From: WJKQ01 sp043810515
Lineage (GTDB): Bacteria; Patescibacteriota; Gracilibacteria; UBA1369; LOWO2-01-FULL-3
Length of the DNA stretch: 64,000 nt
NCBI GenBank assembly: GCA_043810515.1
Contig: JBDRNZ010000027.1
Coordinates: 3,845-67,844 of the forward strand
Direction: 5' to 3'
Notes under the pieces: generated by a model
What the model was told of the DNA's origin: nothing
Seen by the model: the letters and a program-made list of their open reading frames with translations, nothing else
Databases searched by the model: none
In this document: positions 1 to 8,545 of the stretch, in pieces
Numbering within the stretch: the first letter of the stretch is position 1
How the letters are laid out: each line of letters begins with the position of its first letter
Program-made: the position numbers and the translations under genes

Positions 1-1464
1 GTCAATTTTTTTAAATTCCGCCAAAACAGCTTTAACCTCAACTTTTTTACCTTCGTTATCAAGAGGAATCCCTGCCCTATCTGCAATTTCCAGGTACTGC
101 ATCAGTTTTTTCATTTCTGCATGTAAAGTTTCAGCCTGCTTTAAAATATTATTTAGATCCCGTTCCAATTCTTCCAGTTGAGCTATTTTTTTTGTTTCTT
201 CTTTACGGTCATCTTTGTAAGGTTTCAATACCTGATTACGTATAGTTTTTTCGTCAAGTTTAGAATTTTTGTCTCGTTTTTCCTTTATAAGTTTAGCTAA
301 GACGGTTCCTGTGGGATCTCGCGTTAGATTGTTCCGCATCGAAGCAATAGACTGTTTAAGCGTATTGAGTTGAGAATGAATTCCTTCAGTATAATTAAAC
401 TCAATTTCCTCCAGCGATTGTTTTAAGGAGCTCGATTTAGGAAGTGGTTCAGGAGCAGGCCCAGCAACTGGTTCAGCAGCAGGTTCAGAAACTGGTTCAG
501 AAACTGGTTCAGAAACAGACTCAGCAACTGGCTTAGCAGCAGCTCCAGCGACTGATTCAGTGGCAGGTTGAGATAGCGGGCTAGCCATTGATTCAGAAAC
601 AGTCTCAGACTCAGTAACTGGTTTAGCAGCAGCTCCAGCGACTGATTCAGTGGCAGGTTTAGATAGCGGGCTAGCCATTGATTCAGAAGCAGTCTCAGGC
701 TTAGCAACCGGTTTAGCAGCAGCCCCAGCGACTGATTCAGTGGCAGGTTTAGCGATTGGTTTAGCAGGAGCTAATTCGTCATCTAGTTTTCTTTGTAAAT
801 TTGACAAATCATTATATCCGTCACGAAGAGCAGAAACATTTGCTGGAGAATCAAAATACTTGTAAGCCGCATCGAGCTGTTTTGCAACATGTGCAAAATT
901 CGCCTCAAAACCTCTGATTTTTACAGCATCACCTTTAAACTTAACTCCAGGAAAAGCTTTTTCCAGAAGTTTTTTAACAGCATTAGTATCCGTTTTTTTT
1001 GATTGCATCAATATGTGCAGCCTTCTTAAAATTGCCTTTAATTCCGAGCGTCCCTCAAGTCCGGTACTTGTTATACGGAATCTCAATACTTTGTTAAGAA
1101 TTCTCATCAAAGAACTGTCGGATTTTTCTAGTTCCTTTTTAGCCTCTGCCGGTAGAACTTTTCCATAAACAGCCTCAAAAGCTCTCGCCAAAGCAAGCTG
1201 TCTGGCTTCTTCGGGAGTTTTCTCTTTCTCTTTTTCTCCAATTTCTTTCAGTTGTTTTTCGTAGGCGCCTTTCAATAAACCTTTATGCTCCTCTTTAAGA
1301 AGGACTTTTTCAACATCGGTCTTTGTCAGCAATTGGCTTTTTTCAATAGTTTCCCATAACTTCTCTTCGTCAGTGCCTTCGGGAACAGCGCCAATTGCTT
1401 CTTTCAATTGTTGATCTCTAAATTCTTGCTGGGCTTCGTCTAATTTTTTTGCGGGGTCTGCCAT
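1..1464 (-). CDS. Partial repeat-containing hypothetical protein (C-terminus outside window)
   Basis: Reading the minus strand from an ATG at 1464 gives 488 uninterrupted codons to the window edge, so the C-terminus is missing. The protein starts MADPAKKLDEAQQEF and has no signal peptide. Roughly the first 220 residues are charged and helical. A low-complexity Ala/Pro/Ser/Glu linker follows, with 30-residue repeats containing ATESVAGAAAKPV and ending in a run of SEPV units. After that comes a Lys/Glu-rich, probably coiled-coil segment. I recognise no enzyme motif. The upstream region is AT-rich and divergent from tig. A structural or scaffold-like cytoplasmic protein is possible, but that is inference; only the open frame and the repeats are seen directly. 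Confidence 0.8.
   Translation of the reverse strand, partial: MADPAKKLDEAQQEFRDQQLKEAIGAVPEGTDEEKLWETIEKSQLLTKTDVEKVLLKEEHKGLLKGAYEKQLKEIGEKEKEKTPEEARQLALARAFEAVYGKVLPAEAKKELEKSDSSLMRILNKVLRFRITSTGLEGRSELKAILRRLHILMQSKKTDTNAVKKLLEKAFPGVKFKGDAVKIRGFEANFAHVAKQLDAAYKYFDSPANVSALRDGYNDLSNLQRKLDDELAPAKPIAKPATESVAGAAAKPVAKPETASESMASPLSKPATESVAGAAAKPVTESETVSESMASPLSQPATESVAGAAAKPVAESVSEPVSEPVSEPAAEPVAGPAPEPLPKSSSLKQSLEEIEFNYTEGIHSQLNTLKQSIASMRNNLTRDPTGTVLAKLIKEKRDKNSKLDEKTIRNQVLKPYKDDRKEETKKIAQLEELERDLNNILKQAETLHAEMKKLMQYLEIADRAGIPLDNEGKKVEVKAVLAEFKKID
511..768. repeat. 90-bp tandem repeats inside the partial CDS
   Basis: Units 541-630 and 631-720 are nearly identical 90-mers. A third unit begins at 721 and decays after about 45 bases; 511-540 resembles the end of a preceding unit. 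The 90-bp period keeps frame and encodes a 30-residue Ala/Pro/Ser-rich unit. Copy number could vary by slippage or recombination. Confidence 0.9.
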
Positions 1465-1585
1465 AGATATTCAAAATTATCTAAATATTTTACCAGATTT
1501 TCGCCCGAAAAACAATTGTCAAAACCATTTTGCGTCGGTAGGATAGTTAAGATTTTTCAAAAATTGCCGATTAACCCCAAAATAA

Positions 1586-2857
1586 ATGGAGTATAAAATA
1601 AAAAATCTTCCGAAGTCGGAAGTCGAGATAAGCATCACTGTTCCGCAGGAGCGCATGGGCGAGTTTGAAAAGAAAGCTGCGGATGATATTTCGAAAGACA
1701 TTAAAATCAAAGGATTCAGGCCGGGACACGTTCCGCCGCATATTCTTGAGCAATATATTGATAAAAAATATCTGAAGGCCCATACGCAGGAAATCGCGAT
1801 CCAGAAGGCATATGCCGAAGTTGCGATAAAAGAAAAACTCCAGGTTGTTTCCAGACCGAAAGTGAAAATCGACAGTGACGAGCCGCTTACTTTTACGGCT
1901 ACGGTTGCGGTAATGCCGGAAGTTACGGTGAAAGATTATTCGTCCATAAAAGTTCCAAAAGAAGAGGCAAAAGTTACGGAAAAAGATATCGAGGCTGTGT
2001 TTGAGGATCTTAAAAAATATGCACGGACCTACAAAGATGCTGATCGCCCCGCCAAGAAAGGGGATAGGGTCGAGGTGGATTTTGAGGGATTTGATGACAA
2101 AGACGCTCCGATTCCGAATACGAAAAGCAAAAATCATCCTGTGATTATCGGCGAAGGATCGCTGATTCCGGGTTTTGAGGACGAACTCGTAGGGCTGAAG
2201 AAAGACGAGAAAAAAGAATTCAACCTGACTTTCCCGAAGGACTATGGCAAAAAAGATTTTCAGAACAAGAAAGTGAAATTTAAAGTTGAAGTAAAAAGAA
2301 TCGAAGAGCCGCAGGAAACGGAGATGAACGAGGAATTTGTTGAGAAAATCACTGGCAAGAAACAGTCTTTGGAAGAATTAAAAAAAGATATTGAAAAAAA
2401 TATTTTATCCCGAAAAGAGCGTGAAGCTCGTCAAAAACGCGAAAACAAATACCTCGAGGAATTGCTCAAAAAAACAAAAGTCGAAATTCCCGACGCGATG
2501 ATTGACGAGGAGGCCGAATATATAATTCAGGATATGAAAGACGACATTTCCTCAAAGGGCATGGAATTTGAAAAATACCTCGAGCACGCCAAAACCAACG
2601 AGGACGAGCTAAGAAAAAAATACCGTCCCGAAGCCGAAAAACGCATCAAAGTCCGTCTAGCGCTGCGCCACGTCATTACTCAGGGTAAATTTTTCCCGAC
2701 AGAGGCAGAAATCCGCGCGGAGTTTGACAAAATGAAGACCTCTTATCCGCCGGAAGAAGACAAAAAGCTCGACAAGGAATTTGAGGCCGGCGGCCTAAAA
2801 GCCCAGCTCGCAAACAAACTCGCGCTCGAAAAGTTATTTGAGAAGGTGTTGGGGTAG
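1586..2857 (+). CDS. tig: Trigger factor (ribosome-associated chaperone)
   Basis: The protein has 423 residues, about the family's usual length. The N-terminal ribosome-docking domain carries GFRPGHVP at residues 43-50, close to the family's GFRxGKVP signature. A central FKBP-type prolyl isomerase domain follows (about residues 155-245, with GDRVEVDFEG and LIPGFEDELVGL). The C-terminal half is the helical, Lys/Glu-rich substrate cradle. Trigger factor binds nascent chains at the ribosome exit tunnel. The ATG is preceded by an A-rich stretch without an SD sequence. It stops with TAG 34 bases before a small membrane protein gene. Confidence 0.95.
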   Translation: MEYKIKNLPKSEVEISITVPQERMGEFEKKAADDISKDIKIKGFRPGHVPPHILEQYIDKKYLKAHTQEIAIQKAYAEVAIKEKLQVVSRPKVKIDSDEPLTFTATVAVMPEVTVKDYSSIKVPKEEAKVTEKDIEAVFEDLKKYARTYKDADRPAKKGDRVEVDFEGFDDKDAPIPNTKSKNHPVIIGEGSLIPGFEDELVGLKKDEKKEFNLTFPKDYGKKDFQNKKVKFKVEVKRIEEPQETEMNEEFVEKITGKKQSLEELKKDIEKNILSRKEREARQKRENKYLEELLKKTKVEIPDAMIDEEAEYIIQDMKDDISSKGMEFEKYLEHAKTNEDELRKKYRPEAEKRIKVRLALRHVITQGKFFPTEAEIRAEFDKMKTSYPPEEDKKLDKEFEAGGLKAQLANKLALEKLFEKVLG

Positions 2858-2891
2858 TGATACAATCGGAACATAAACTAATTTAAATCCT

Positions 2892-3131
2892 ATGAAAGCC
2901 TTTTACTTAACCGGTTCGATCATTTTCACCGCTCTGATACTTGTACTTGCGTTCGAAAATATCGGCGCGTCATGCAGTGGAATGAACTTTTTCTTTTACA
3001 CAATCGACCAAAATCCTACGATTGTAATACTCGGAATAGCCGTCATCGGCATTATAACCGGCTCTCTATACCACGCTTTTATGGCAAAGGTTTTGGCGGG
3101 ACCGACCGAGGATGAAGAGGACGAATTTTAG
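2892..3131 (+). CDS. Small two-helix membrane protein (LapA-like)
   Basis: This 79-residue protein has two hydrophobic segments (about residues 5-24 and 43-65) joined by a short loop, and an acidic C-terminal tail (EDEEDEF). Size and topology resemble the LapA/DUF1049 group of small membrane proteins, but no diagnostic motif is visible. It lies just downstream of tig and could be co-transcribed. Function unknown. Confidence 0.75.
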   Translation: MKAFYLTGSIIFTALILVLAFENIGASCSGMNFFFYTIDQNPTIVILGIAVIGIITGSLYHAFMAKVLAGPTEDEEDEF

Positions 3132-3195
3132 AAATCTTCACGGCTGAATAAAAAAATGTTGCAATCCGCCTAAAAAAAATGTACGTTTCCGACGT

Positions 3196-3218
3196 AATGT
3201 ATACATTTTGTATACATT
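3196..3218. promoter_or_regulatory. Perfect 9+9 palindrome, candidate operator of the wHTH gene
   Basis: AATGTATAC, a 5-base spacer ATTTT, then GTATACATT form a perfect inverted repeat 24 bases upstream of the regulator gene. The left half overlaps a second self-palindrome (AATGTATACATT). The position and symmetry suit autoregulation by the dimeric winged-helix protein encoded next; that link is inference. Confidence 0.6.
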
Positions 3219-3241
3219 CGTGGGCACAAACAATTTAAGTT

Positions 3242-3808
3242 ATGTTAAAAAGGCTTTTTACGTCAAACACGCGTATTAAGCTTCTCACGGTATTTCTGAT
3301 GAATTCTGGAGAGGAATATTTCATCAGGGAACTTACAAGGAAGCTTAATGAACAGATAAATTCGGTGCGCCGGGAACTGGATAATTTGAAGCATCTTGGC
3401 TTTTTGAAGGCGAAAACCAGAAATCGCAAGAAATACTATTACATAAACAAAAATTTCATACTTCTTGATGAACTCAAAGGCATAGTGATAAAAGCACTTT
3501 CCTCCAACCGGACAATAACGCACGATATAGAAAAAATGGGGACCGTAAAGATGCTCGCGCTTTCCGGACAGTTTATAAATAAGGAAACAAATACGGTTGA
3601 TATGCTTATAGTGGGAACTATCGACAAGGACAGATTTTCGAAATATCTTAGCAATGATCTGAGAACGCCGAGACCGGTGAAATTCACAATAATGGGAGAG
3701 GATGACTACAAATACAGGCTGAACTGCAAGGATAAATTTATCATGGAAATAATTTTAGATCCGGAAAATCAGATTCCAATAAACAAAATCTCCAATAAAT
3801 CGACTTGA
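3242..3808 (+). CDS. Winged-helix transcriptional regulator
   Basis: The protein has 188 residues. The first ~75 form an ArsR/MarR-like winged helix: FIRELTRKL as first helix, NSVRRELDNLKHLGFLKAKTR as recognition helix and turn, and RKKYYYIN as wing. The remaining ~110 residues (VKMLALSGQFINKETNTVDMLIVG) resemble the nucleotidyltransferase-like sensor domain fused to such HTHs in archaea and candidate-phyla bacteria. No catalytic residues are apparent. A perfect palindrome lies just upstream and rplS follows 51 bases downstream. Confidence 0.75.
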   Translation: MLKRLFTSNTRIKLLTVFLMNSGEEYFIRELTRKLNEQINSVRRELDNLKHLGFLKAKTRNRKKYYYINKNFILLDELKGIVIKALSSNRTITHDIEKMGTVKMLALSGQFINKETNTVDMLIVGTIDKDRFSKYLSNDLRTPRPVKFTIMGEDDYKYRLNCKDKFIMEIILDPENQIPINKISNKST

Positions 3809-3859
3809 TTTGAAGGAGAACCTTCTATATATTTCCAAAGCATATTTACCATATTTACG

Positions 3860-4345
3860 ATGAATTTTTTGATAGACATGCAAAAAATAGCAATGAAACA
3901 CCGAAGACCGGACATATCGACCGGGAATACCGTGCGTGTTCACCAGAAGATTAAAGAGGGAGATAAGGAAAGAATTCAGATTTTTGAAGGTCTTGTGATC
4001 AAGATAAACAGCGGACATGGGGCCGATAAAACTTTTACGGTAAGAAAAGTTGTAGAAGGAATCGGAGTTGAAAAGATATTTCCGCTTTATTCAACAAATA
4101 TCGAAAAAATTGAAGTTAAAAAGAAAGCCGCGGTCAGACGCGCAAAACTTTATTATATGAGAGAAAGGTCCGGCAAATCCGCAAGATTAAAAGAAACTTT
4201 TGTAAGCAGTGAGGATATTGAGGAACCGGAATTGGAGCCGAAACCGGAACAAGAAACGGCGCCAGCCTCCGAGCCTGAAAAAGCGCCCGAAGCTGAGCCG
4301 GAAAAAGCACCCGAAGCTGAGCCAGAAAAAGCGCCCGAAGCCTAA
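3860..4345 (+). CDS. rplS: 50S ribosomal protein L19 with acidic C-terminal repeat tail
   Basis: Residues ~15-115 are canonical L19: TGNTVRVHQKIKEG, RIQIFEGLVI, TFTVRKVVEGIGVEKIFPLYS and VRRAKLYYMRERSGKSARLKE. L19 sits at the 30S-50S interface. The protein has 161 residues, whereas the family is usually about 115-130. The excess is a Pro/Glu/Ala tail ending in three 8-residue repeats (EPEKAPEA). The start chosen gives MNFLIDMQKIAMKHRRPDI; the third ATG is possible but less like the family. rnhB follows 13 bases later. Confidence 0.93.
   Translation: MNFLIDMQKIAMKHRRPDISTGNTVRVHQKIKEGDKERIQIFEGLVIKINSGHGADKTFTVRKVVEGIGVEKIFPLYSTNIEKIEVKKKAAVRRAKLYYMRERSGKSARLKETFVSSEDIEEPELEPKPEQETAPASEPEKAPEAEPEKAPEAEPEKAPEA
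4271..4342. repeat. Three 24-bp tandem repeats ending rplS
   Basis: Three consecutive 24-bp units (4271-4294, 4295-4318, 4319-4342) differ by one or two bases each and encode EPEKAPEA three times up to the stop codon. The tail of L19 therefore looks expandable by slippage. Confidence 0.9.
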
Positions 4346-4358
4346 AAATTTTTTCATC

Positions 4359-4940
4359 ATGTCCTCATTCCTGAAATTGATTGCGGGAATTGACGAAGCA
4401 GGAAGAGGCCCGCTCGCCGGTCCGGTAGTTTCAGCTGCGGTAATTTTGCGTCCAAACGCCAGAATCCCCGGCCTGAAAGACAGTAAACTATTAAGCGCCC
4501 GCATGCGCGAGAAACTTTTCGAATTGATTATAAAAAATTCCGTGGATTATGCTATTACAATAGTTTCGCACAAACTTATCGATGAAATAAACATTTCCAA
4601 TGCGACAAGATTTGCAAATTATCTTTGCCTGCATTACATGAAAACCGTTCCGGACATAGCTTTAGTGGACGGCATAGATAAGCAGTTTTTCGAAATTCCA
4701 TACGAAAACATAATAAAAGGCGACCAAAAGGTCAGGGTCATCTCAGCGGCTTCTGTTCTCGCAAAAGTCACGCGCGATCGGATAATGAGGTATTATTCGA
4801 AAGAATTCCGGGGTTACGGTTTTGAATATCACGTTGGCTACGGAACAAGAAAGCATATCTCAAATATAAAAAAGTACGGTCTTTGCGAAATTCACAGAAA
4901 AAGCTACAATATCAGGCCATGTGTATTTGAAAAAATATGA
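4359..4940 (+). CDS. rnhB: Ribonuclease HII
   Basis: RNase HII cleaves the RNA strand of RNA-DNA hybrids and initiates removal of misincorporated ribonucleotides. The ATG at 4359 is chosen because the family core starts at once: IAGIDEAGRGPLAGPVVSAA (the first acidic catalytic pair, D-E), then LKDSKLLS, the later acidic position in ALVDGID, and KVTRDRIM. With this start the protein has 193 residues, a normal size. The open frame extends upstream through rplS but that part is not RNase H-like. The stop codon TGA overlaps the ATG of the next gene (ATGA at 4937). Confidence 0.94.
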   Translation: MSSFLKLIAGIDEAGRGPLAGPVVSAAVILRPNARIPGLKDSKLLSARMREKLFELIIKNSVDYAITIVSHKLIDEINISNATRFANYLCLHYMKTVPDIALVDGIDKQFFEIPYENIIKGDQKVRVISAASVLAKVTRDRIMRYYSKEFRGYGFEYHVGYGTRKHISNIKKYGLCEIHRKSYNIRPCVFEKI

Positions 4941-6052
4941 AAATAGTAATTGCAGGAAATTACGGAGCTGGAAACCTTGGCGACGAGATGATTCTCGAAG
5001 GAATTCTCGCGACTTTGAAAGCAATTGAACCGCATGCGCAAATAACTGTTTTAAGCGGAAATCCGGTTGAAACAGCGAAAAAATACAATGTGGATTCGGT
5101 TCCAAAATTTTCCGCGGGAATAAGAAGTCTGATAAAAGCGATATTTTCACGACCAGGCACGGGAAATGCAGTCAAAGATTGTGATTACTTCATACTTGGA
5201 GGAGGCGGACTTTTTGGAAATCTGACTTTTTCGGCGAATATAATTTGGGGAGTGCAGGCGGCAATGGCTTATTATTACAAAAAACCGGTTTTGATGTGGG
5301 GCCAGAGTATAGGGGAACTGAAAGGTCGTTTGCAAAAATGGCTTGTAAGACGCCTTTTTAAAAGGGCTTATTTTATATCCGTGCGGGATGAGAATTCGAA
5401 AGAAACGCTCAAACGTCTCGGTCTACGCAAACAGATTTTTGTAATTTCAGATATGGCTTTTGCGATTGAAAATTCCGGCGGCAAAATAAACAGGAAAAAC
5501 ACAATGATCGTAAGCCTGAGGCAGATGCCCAACCTTGATGAGAAATTTATTCCGGCGGTTTCGGTTTTTTTGAACTGGCTTATTGAAAATCAAAAATGGG
5601 AAGTGGAATTTGCGGCTTTTCAGGAAGGAAAAGAGGGTGACGATAGTTTACACGAAAAAATCATAAACAATCTGAAAAACAGATCCGGCATACGAATTCT
5701 GGATAAAAAGGACATTCCGGATGCTTTTCTTAAATCTAAAATGGTGTTGGGAATGCGTCTTCATTCGCTTATCACGGCCATAAAAACGTCCACACCCTTT
5801 ATAGCGGTAAGTTACGCGCCGAAAGTTGAAAATGTCCTTAAATACGCAAAATTTGATGATTTTGTGATAAAAACAGAGGAAGTGACGGCCGAAAAGCTCA
5901 AATCGCTTTTCAGCCAAATACTGGGAAGTAGCGAAAAGATCATAAAAGAGCTTGAGCAGTATACCCAAAAAACATTTGAACAACACAAAAGAACAAGAGA
6001 CCTCACTATCCGTAAAATTCTTTCAACCGTCCGCGAAAATCGTCGTAAGTAA
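4937..6052 (+). CDS. csaB: Polysaccharide pyruvyl transferase, CsaB-like
   Basis: The 371-residue protein opens with VIAGNYGAGNLGDEMILEGIL, the N-terminal signature of the family. It also has the ILGGGGLFGN loop and KMVLGMRLHSLITAI near the C-terminal active site. CsaB transfers pyruvate from phosphoenolpyruvate to a cell-wall polysaccharide. In Gram-positive bacteria that ketal anchors SLH-domain proteins. This fits the SLH protein encoded at 34994-36859; the functional link is inference. It overlaps rnhB by 4 bases and its 3' end overlaps the convergent PfkB gene by 47 bases. Confidence 0.85.
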   Translation: MKIVIAGNYGAGNLGDEMILEGILATLKAIEPHAQITVLSGNPVETAKKYNVDSVPKFSAGIRSLIKAIFSRPGTGNAVKDCDYFILGGGGLFGNLTFSANIIWGVQAAMAYYYKKPVLMWGQSIGELKGRLQKWLVRRLFKRAYFISVRDENSKETLKRLGLRKQIFVISDMAFAIENSGGKINRKNTMIVSLRQMPNLDEKFIPAVSVFLNWLIENQKWEVEFAAFQEGKEGDDSLHEKIINNLKNRSGIRILDKKDIPDAFLKSKMVLGMRLHSLITAIKTSTPFIAVSYAPKVENVLKYAKFDDFVIKTEEVTAEKLKSLFSQILGSSEKIIKELEQYTQKTFEQHKRTRDLTIRKILSTVRENRRK

Positions 6053-6941
6053 ATCGATGCTCCTGCGTTCCCATATTGTTCACAACGAAAGAAGCGGCGG
6101 TATTTGCCATCTGACAGCATTTTTCCATAACTTCACCGTTTACGAATCCATGAATAAAACCGGCCCTGAAAGCGTCCCCGCATCCGGTCACGTCCACGAT
6201 CTTAAGTCCCGGCACGGCTGGCACGATTTTTCTCGTGTTCCCCTGATAAATCTGGCATCCCCCCTCTCCCAGCGTTTTTATCAAAAAACCGGCTCGCTCG
6301 GCAATCTGCTCAATTGTCATATCAAGTTTTTCTTCAAGCATCTTTGCTTCGTACGTATTGGTAATAAGCCCCAGACAGCATTTTATCATCATGCTTAGAT
6401 AATCTTTTGACAGAGCGGTTATAGCCTGTCCCGGATCAAAGACATAAGGAAATTCTTTTTCAATGCATATCTGCGTAAGACTGGTCATTCTATCTGGAAT
6501 ATCGGGCGCGATTATCGCCAGCTGCACCGTTTTTAGATCAAAACTGTCAAGAGTCCTGCAAAGCTCTAGATTTGCCGCCGCGCCCGGTGAAAAAATCGAT
6601 ATCTGATTCTGGTTTTTGTCGTTAAGAATATAAGCCGAAGAAGTGGGTTTTTCCGGATCAATGGCAATGTATTTTGTTGAAATATCATTCTTTTTAAGCC
6701 ATTTTTTATATTTATCGAAATCATTGCCGGCCGCCCCGAAAATAAGAGGTTTTTCGCCCAGCATTTTTAAGGTATAAGCAATATTTGGCGCACATCCGCC
6801 AAAATATGTATCAACCGACTCGGTCTTGAATGAAACGCTCAAATGACGCAGATTTTCCGGAATCAAAACATTATCGAATTCTCCATCAAAAAACATGATG
6901 TTATCGTACGCTATTGATCCGGCCACAATAATATTTTTCAT
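6006..6941 (-). CDS. PfkB-family sugar/nucleoside kinase
   Basis: A ribokinase-fold kinase of 311 residues from the ATG at 6941. That start is chosen because it overlaps the rfbA stop as ATGA and MKNIIVAGSIAYDN is the expected first strand; the frame extends upstream without family similarity. Visible motifs are the N-terminal FGGCAPNIAYTLKMLG glycine-rich substrate loop and DVTGCGDAFRAGF, the PfkB signature 2 with the catalytic Asp. The spacing resembles adenosine kinase/ribokinase-like members, but the substrate cannot be read from sequence. It is the last gene of the infB-to-pfkB operon and overlaps csaB tail to tail. Confidence 0.85.
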   Translation of the reverse strand: MKNIIVAGSIAYDNIMFFDGEFDNVLIPENLRHLSVSFKTESVDTYFGGCAPNIAYTLKMLGEKPLIFGAAGNDFDKYKKWLKKNDISTKYIAIDPEKPTSSAYILNDKNQNQISIFSPGAAANLELCRTLDSFDLKTVQLAIIAPDIPDRMTSLTQICIEKEFPYVFDPGQAITALSKDYLSMMIKCCLGLITNTYEAKMLEEKLDMTIEQIAERAGFLIKTLGEGGCQIYQGNTRKIVPAVPGLKIVDVTGCGDAFRAGFIHGFVNGEVMEKCCQMANTAASFVVNNMGTQEHRFTYDDFRGRLKEFYG

Positions 6942-7666
6942 AAAGACATAAAATGACTGGTTTTTACCATCTCGGCGGCCTCCATCAGGCTGTCGAAAGA
7001 TTCGCCGCAATCACCCCAGAAGCCTTTCAAAATATCATATTTAAGATTGCCGGCTTTTAGATAATAATTATTGACATCCGTTATCTCCAATTCGTTTCTG
7101 GAAGAAGGCTTAAGCTCTCTTATAATATCGAAAACCCGGGAGTCATACATATAGCACCCTACAACGGCAAGATCGGATGGAGGGGACTGCGGTTTTTCCA
7201 CAATAGACAAAATCTCACCGTCCTTAACTTCGGCAACACCGTACGACTGTGGATTTTTCACGGATTTAAGGAAGATCCTCGCGCCGTTTTCCTGCGCCTC
7301 AAAACTTTTTACGGCTCCTGAAATATCATCCCCAATAATATTATCACCCAGAATTACGGTTATTTTTTCACCTGCGGCAAAAGTTTCCGCAAGCCCGAGA
7401 GCCTGAGCTATTCCACCGGCCTCTTCCTGAACTTCATAAGAAATTTTCATCCCGAATCCAGCTCCCGAGCCTAAAAGCTCAAGAAAATCACCCGCATGCC
7501 CTTTTCCGGACACAATTAAAACGGTGGTTATGCCTGACTGCTTGAGCGAAAGCAGAGGATAATAAATCATCGGTTTGTTGTAAACCGGCAAAAGATGCTT
7601 GTTTGTGACTTTTGTTAGCGGATGAAGCCTGCTTCCCGTTCCACCCGCCAGAATAATACCTTTCAT
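6938..7666 (-). CDS. rfbA: Glucose-1-phosphate thymidylyltransferase (short form)
   Basis: Nucleotidyltransferase making dTDP-glucose from dTTP and glucose-1-phosphate. It begins KGIILAGGTGSRLHPLT, the nucleotide-binding loop, with NKHLLPVYNKPMIYYPL next; ILGDNIIGDD holds the metal-binding Asp and IVEKPQSPPSDLAVVG follows. At 242 residues it matches the shorter RmlA group rather than the ~290-residue enterobacterial enzyme. It lies downstream of rfbD and overlaps the kinase gene by 4 bases. Confidence 0.9.
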   Translation of the reverse strand: MKGIILAGGTGSRLHPLTKVTNKHLLPVYNKPMIYYPLLSLKQSGITTVLIVSGKGHAGDFLELLGSGAGFGMKISYEVQEEAGGIAQALGLAETFAAGEKITVILGDNIIGDDISGAVKSFEAQENGARIFLKSVKNPQSYGVAEVKDGEILSIVEKPQSPPSDLAVVGCYMYDSRVFDIIRELKPSSRNELEITDVNNYYLKAGNLKYDILKGFWGDCGESFDSLMEAAEMVKTSHFMSL

Positions 7667-7698
7667 ATGTTATATTAAACGGTAAATCCGCCTCAATA

Positions 7699-8544
7699 TC
7701 AAACTAAAAAGTTAAGCCTTAGATAAGCCTCGAGAGCTTCTTCCCATGATCGTAAAGGCTCCGTAATTTTTGTATTTAGAAGAATGGAGCATTTTGGGCG
7801 TTTTGCTTTTTGTGGAAAAGCATCGGATGAAATCTTGTTTATTTTTACATCGGACTCCATAATTTTAAAAATCTTAACCGCGAAATCATACCAGCTTGTC
7901 TGTCCCGAATTTGTAAGATGATAAATTCCAAAAGGAAGTTTTTTTGAAAGAAAATATTTTACGCAGGCTTCGCACAGGTCTTTGGTATAGGTCGGACAGC
8001 CCGTCTGATCACCTACTACGTTCGGTTCGTACTTTTTTCGCGCCAGCCGGATCATTGTATCTACAAAATTTTTGCCGTTCTCACCGAAAAGCCACGAAGT
8101 CCTGACGATATAATAATCGTTCATGTTCTCGGAAATCCTTTTTTCGCCCTCGAGTTTTGATTCTCCGTAAATATTAATGGGGGAGGGCGAATCGGTTTCT
8201 TTGTAGCCGCGGTCATTTTTACCGTCAAACACATAATCCGTGCTGAAATGAAGAAGCGTGGCATTTTTTCCGGCACAAAGCCTGGCAATTTCCCCCGGCG
8301 CTTCGCCATTTACCTTAAAAGCGGCATCTTTATCGGATTCGCAGCTGTCTACGGCAGTATAAGCCGCACAGTTGATCACAAAATGAGGCGAAATTCTCTC
8401 GAAAACTTTTTCGAGAGTTTCTTTATCGGTTATATCAAGTCCGTCCTTTTTAAGTGAGTACATTTCAGCGTCTTTCTGCCCTGCAAGACATTTAAAAAAA
8501 CATGATCCAAGCATCCCTGATTGACCCAAAAGTAAAATTTTCAA
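7699..8544 (-). CDS. rfbD: dTDP-4-dehydrorhamnose reductase-like
   Basis: An extended SDR reductase of 281 residues. GQSGMLGSCF at the N-terminus is the Rossmann loop. NCAAYTAVDSCESD and FSTDYVFDG follow, and YGESKLEGE carries the catalytic Tyr-xxx-Lys. In the dTDP-L-rhamnose pathway it reduces the 4-keto sugar with NADPH. Because no rfbC epimerase is visible nearby but a 3,4-ketoisomerase-like gene is, the actual product may be another deoxysugar. One base separates it from proS (stop at 8546). Confidence 0.9.
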   Translation of the reverse strand: MKILLLGQSGMLGSCFFKCLAGQKDAEMYSLKKDGLDITDKETLEKVFERISPHFVINCAAYTAVDSCESDKDAAFKVNGEAPGEIARLCAGKNATLLHFSTDYVFDGKNDRGYKETDSPSPINIYGESKLEGEKRISENMNDYYIVRTSWLFGENGKNFVDTMIRLARKKYEPNVVGDQTGCPTYTKDLCEACVKYFLSKKLPFGIYHLTNSGQTSWYDFAVKIFKIMESDVKINKISSDAFPQKAKRPKCSILLNTKITEPLRSWEEALEAYLRLNFLV

Positions 8545-8545
8545 A

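Noticed and set aside
423..707. Leu/Asn-rich minus-strand and Ala-rich plus-strand ORFs over the repeat region
   Set aside because: They are other-frame readings of the 90-bp repeats within the long minus-strand gene.
4938..4940. Alternative genetic code with UGA as glycine
   Set aside because: rnhB and other genes end at TGA exactly where the family ends, and no conserved gene contains in-frame TGA.
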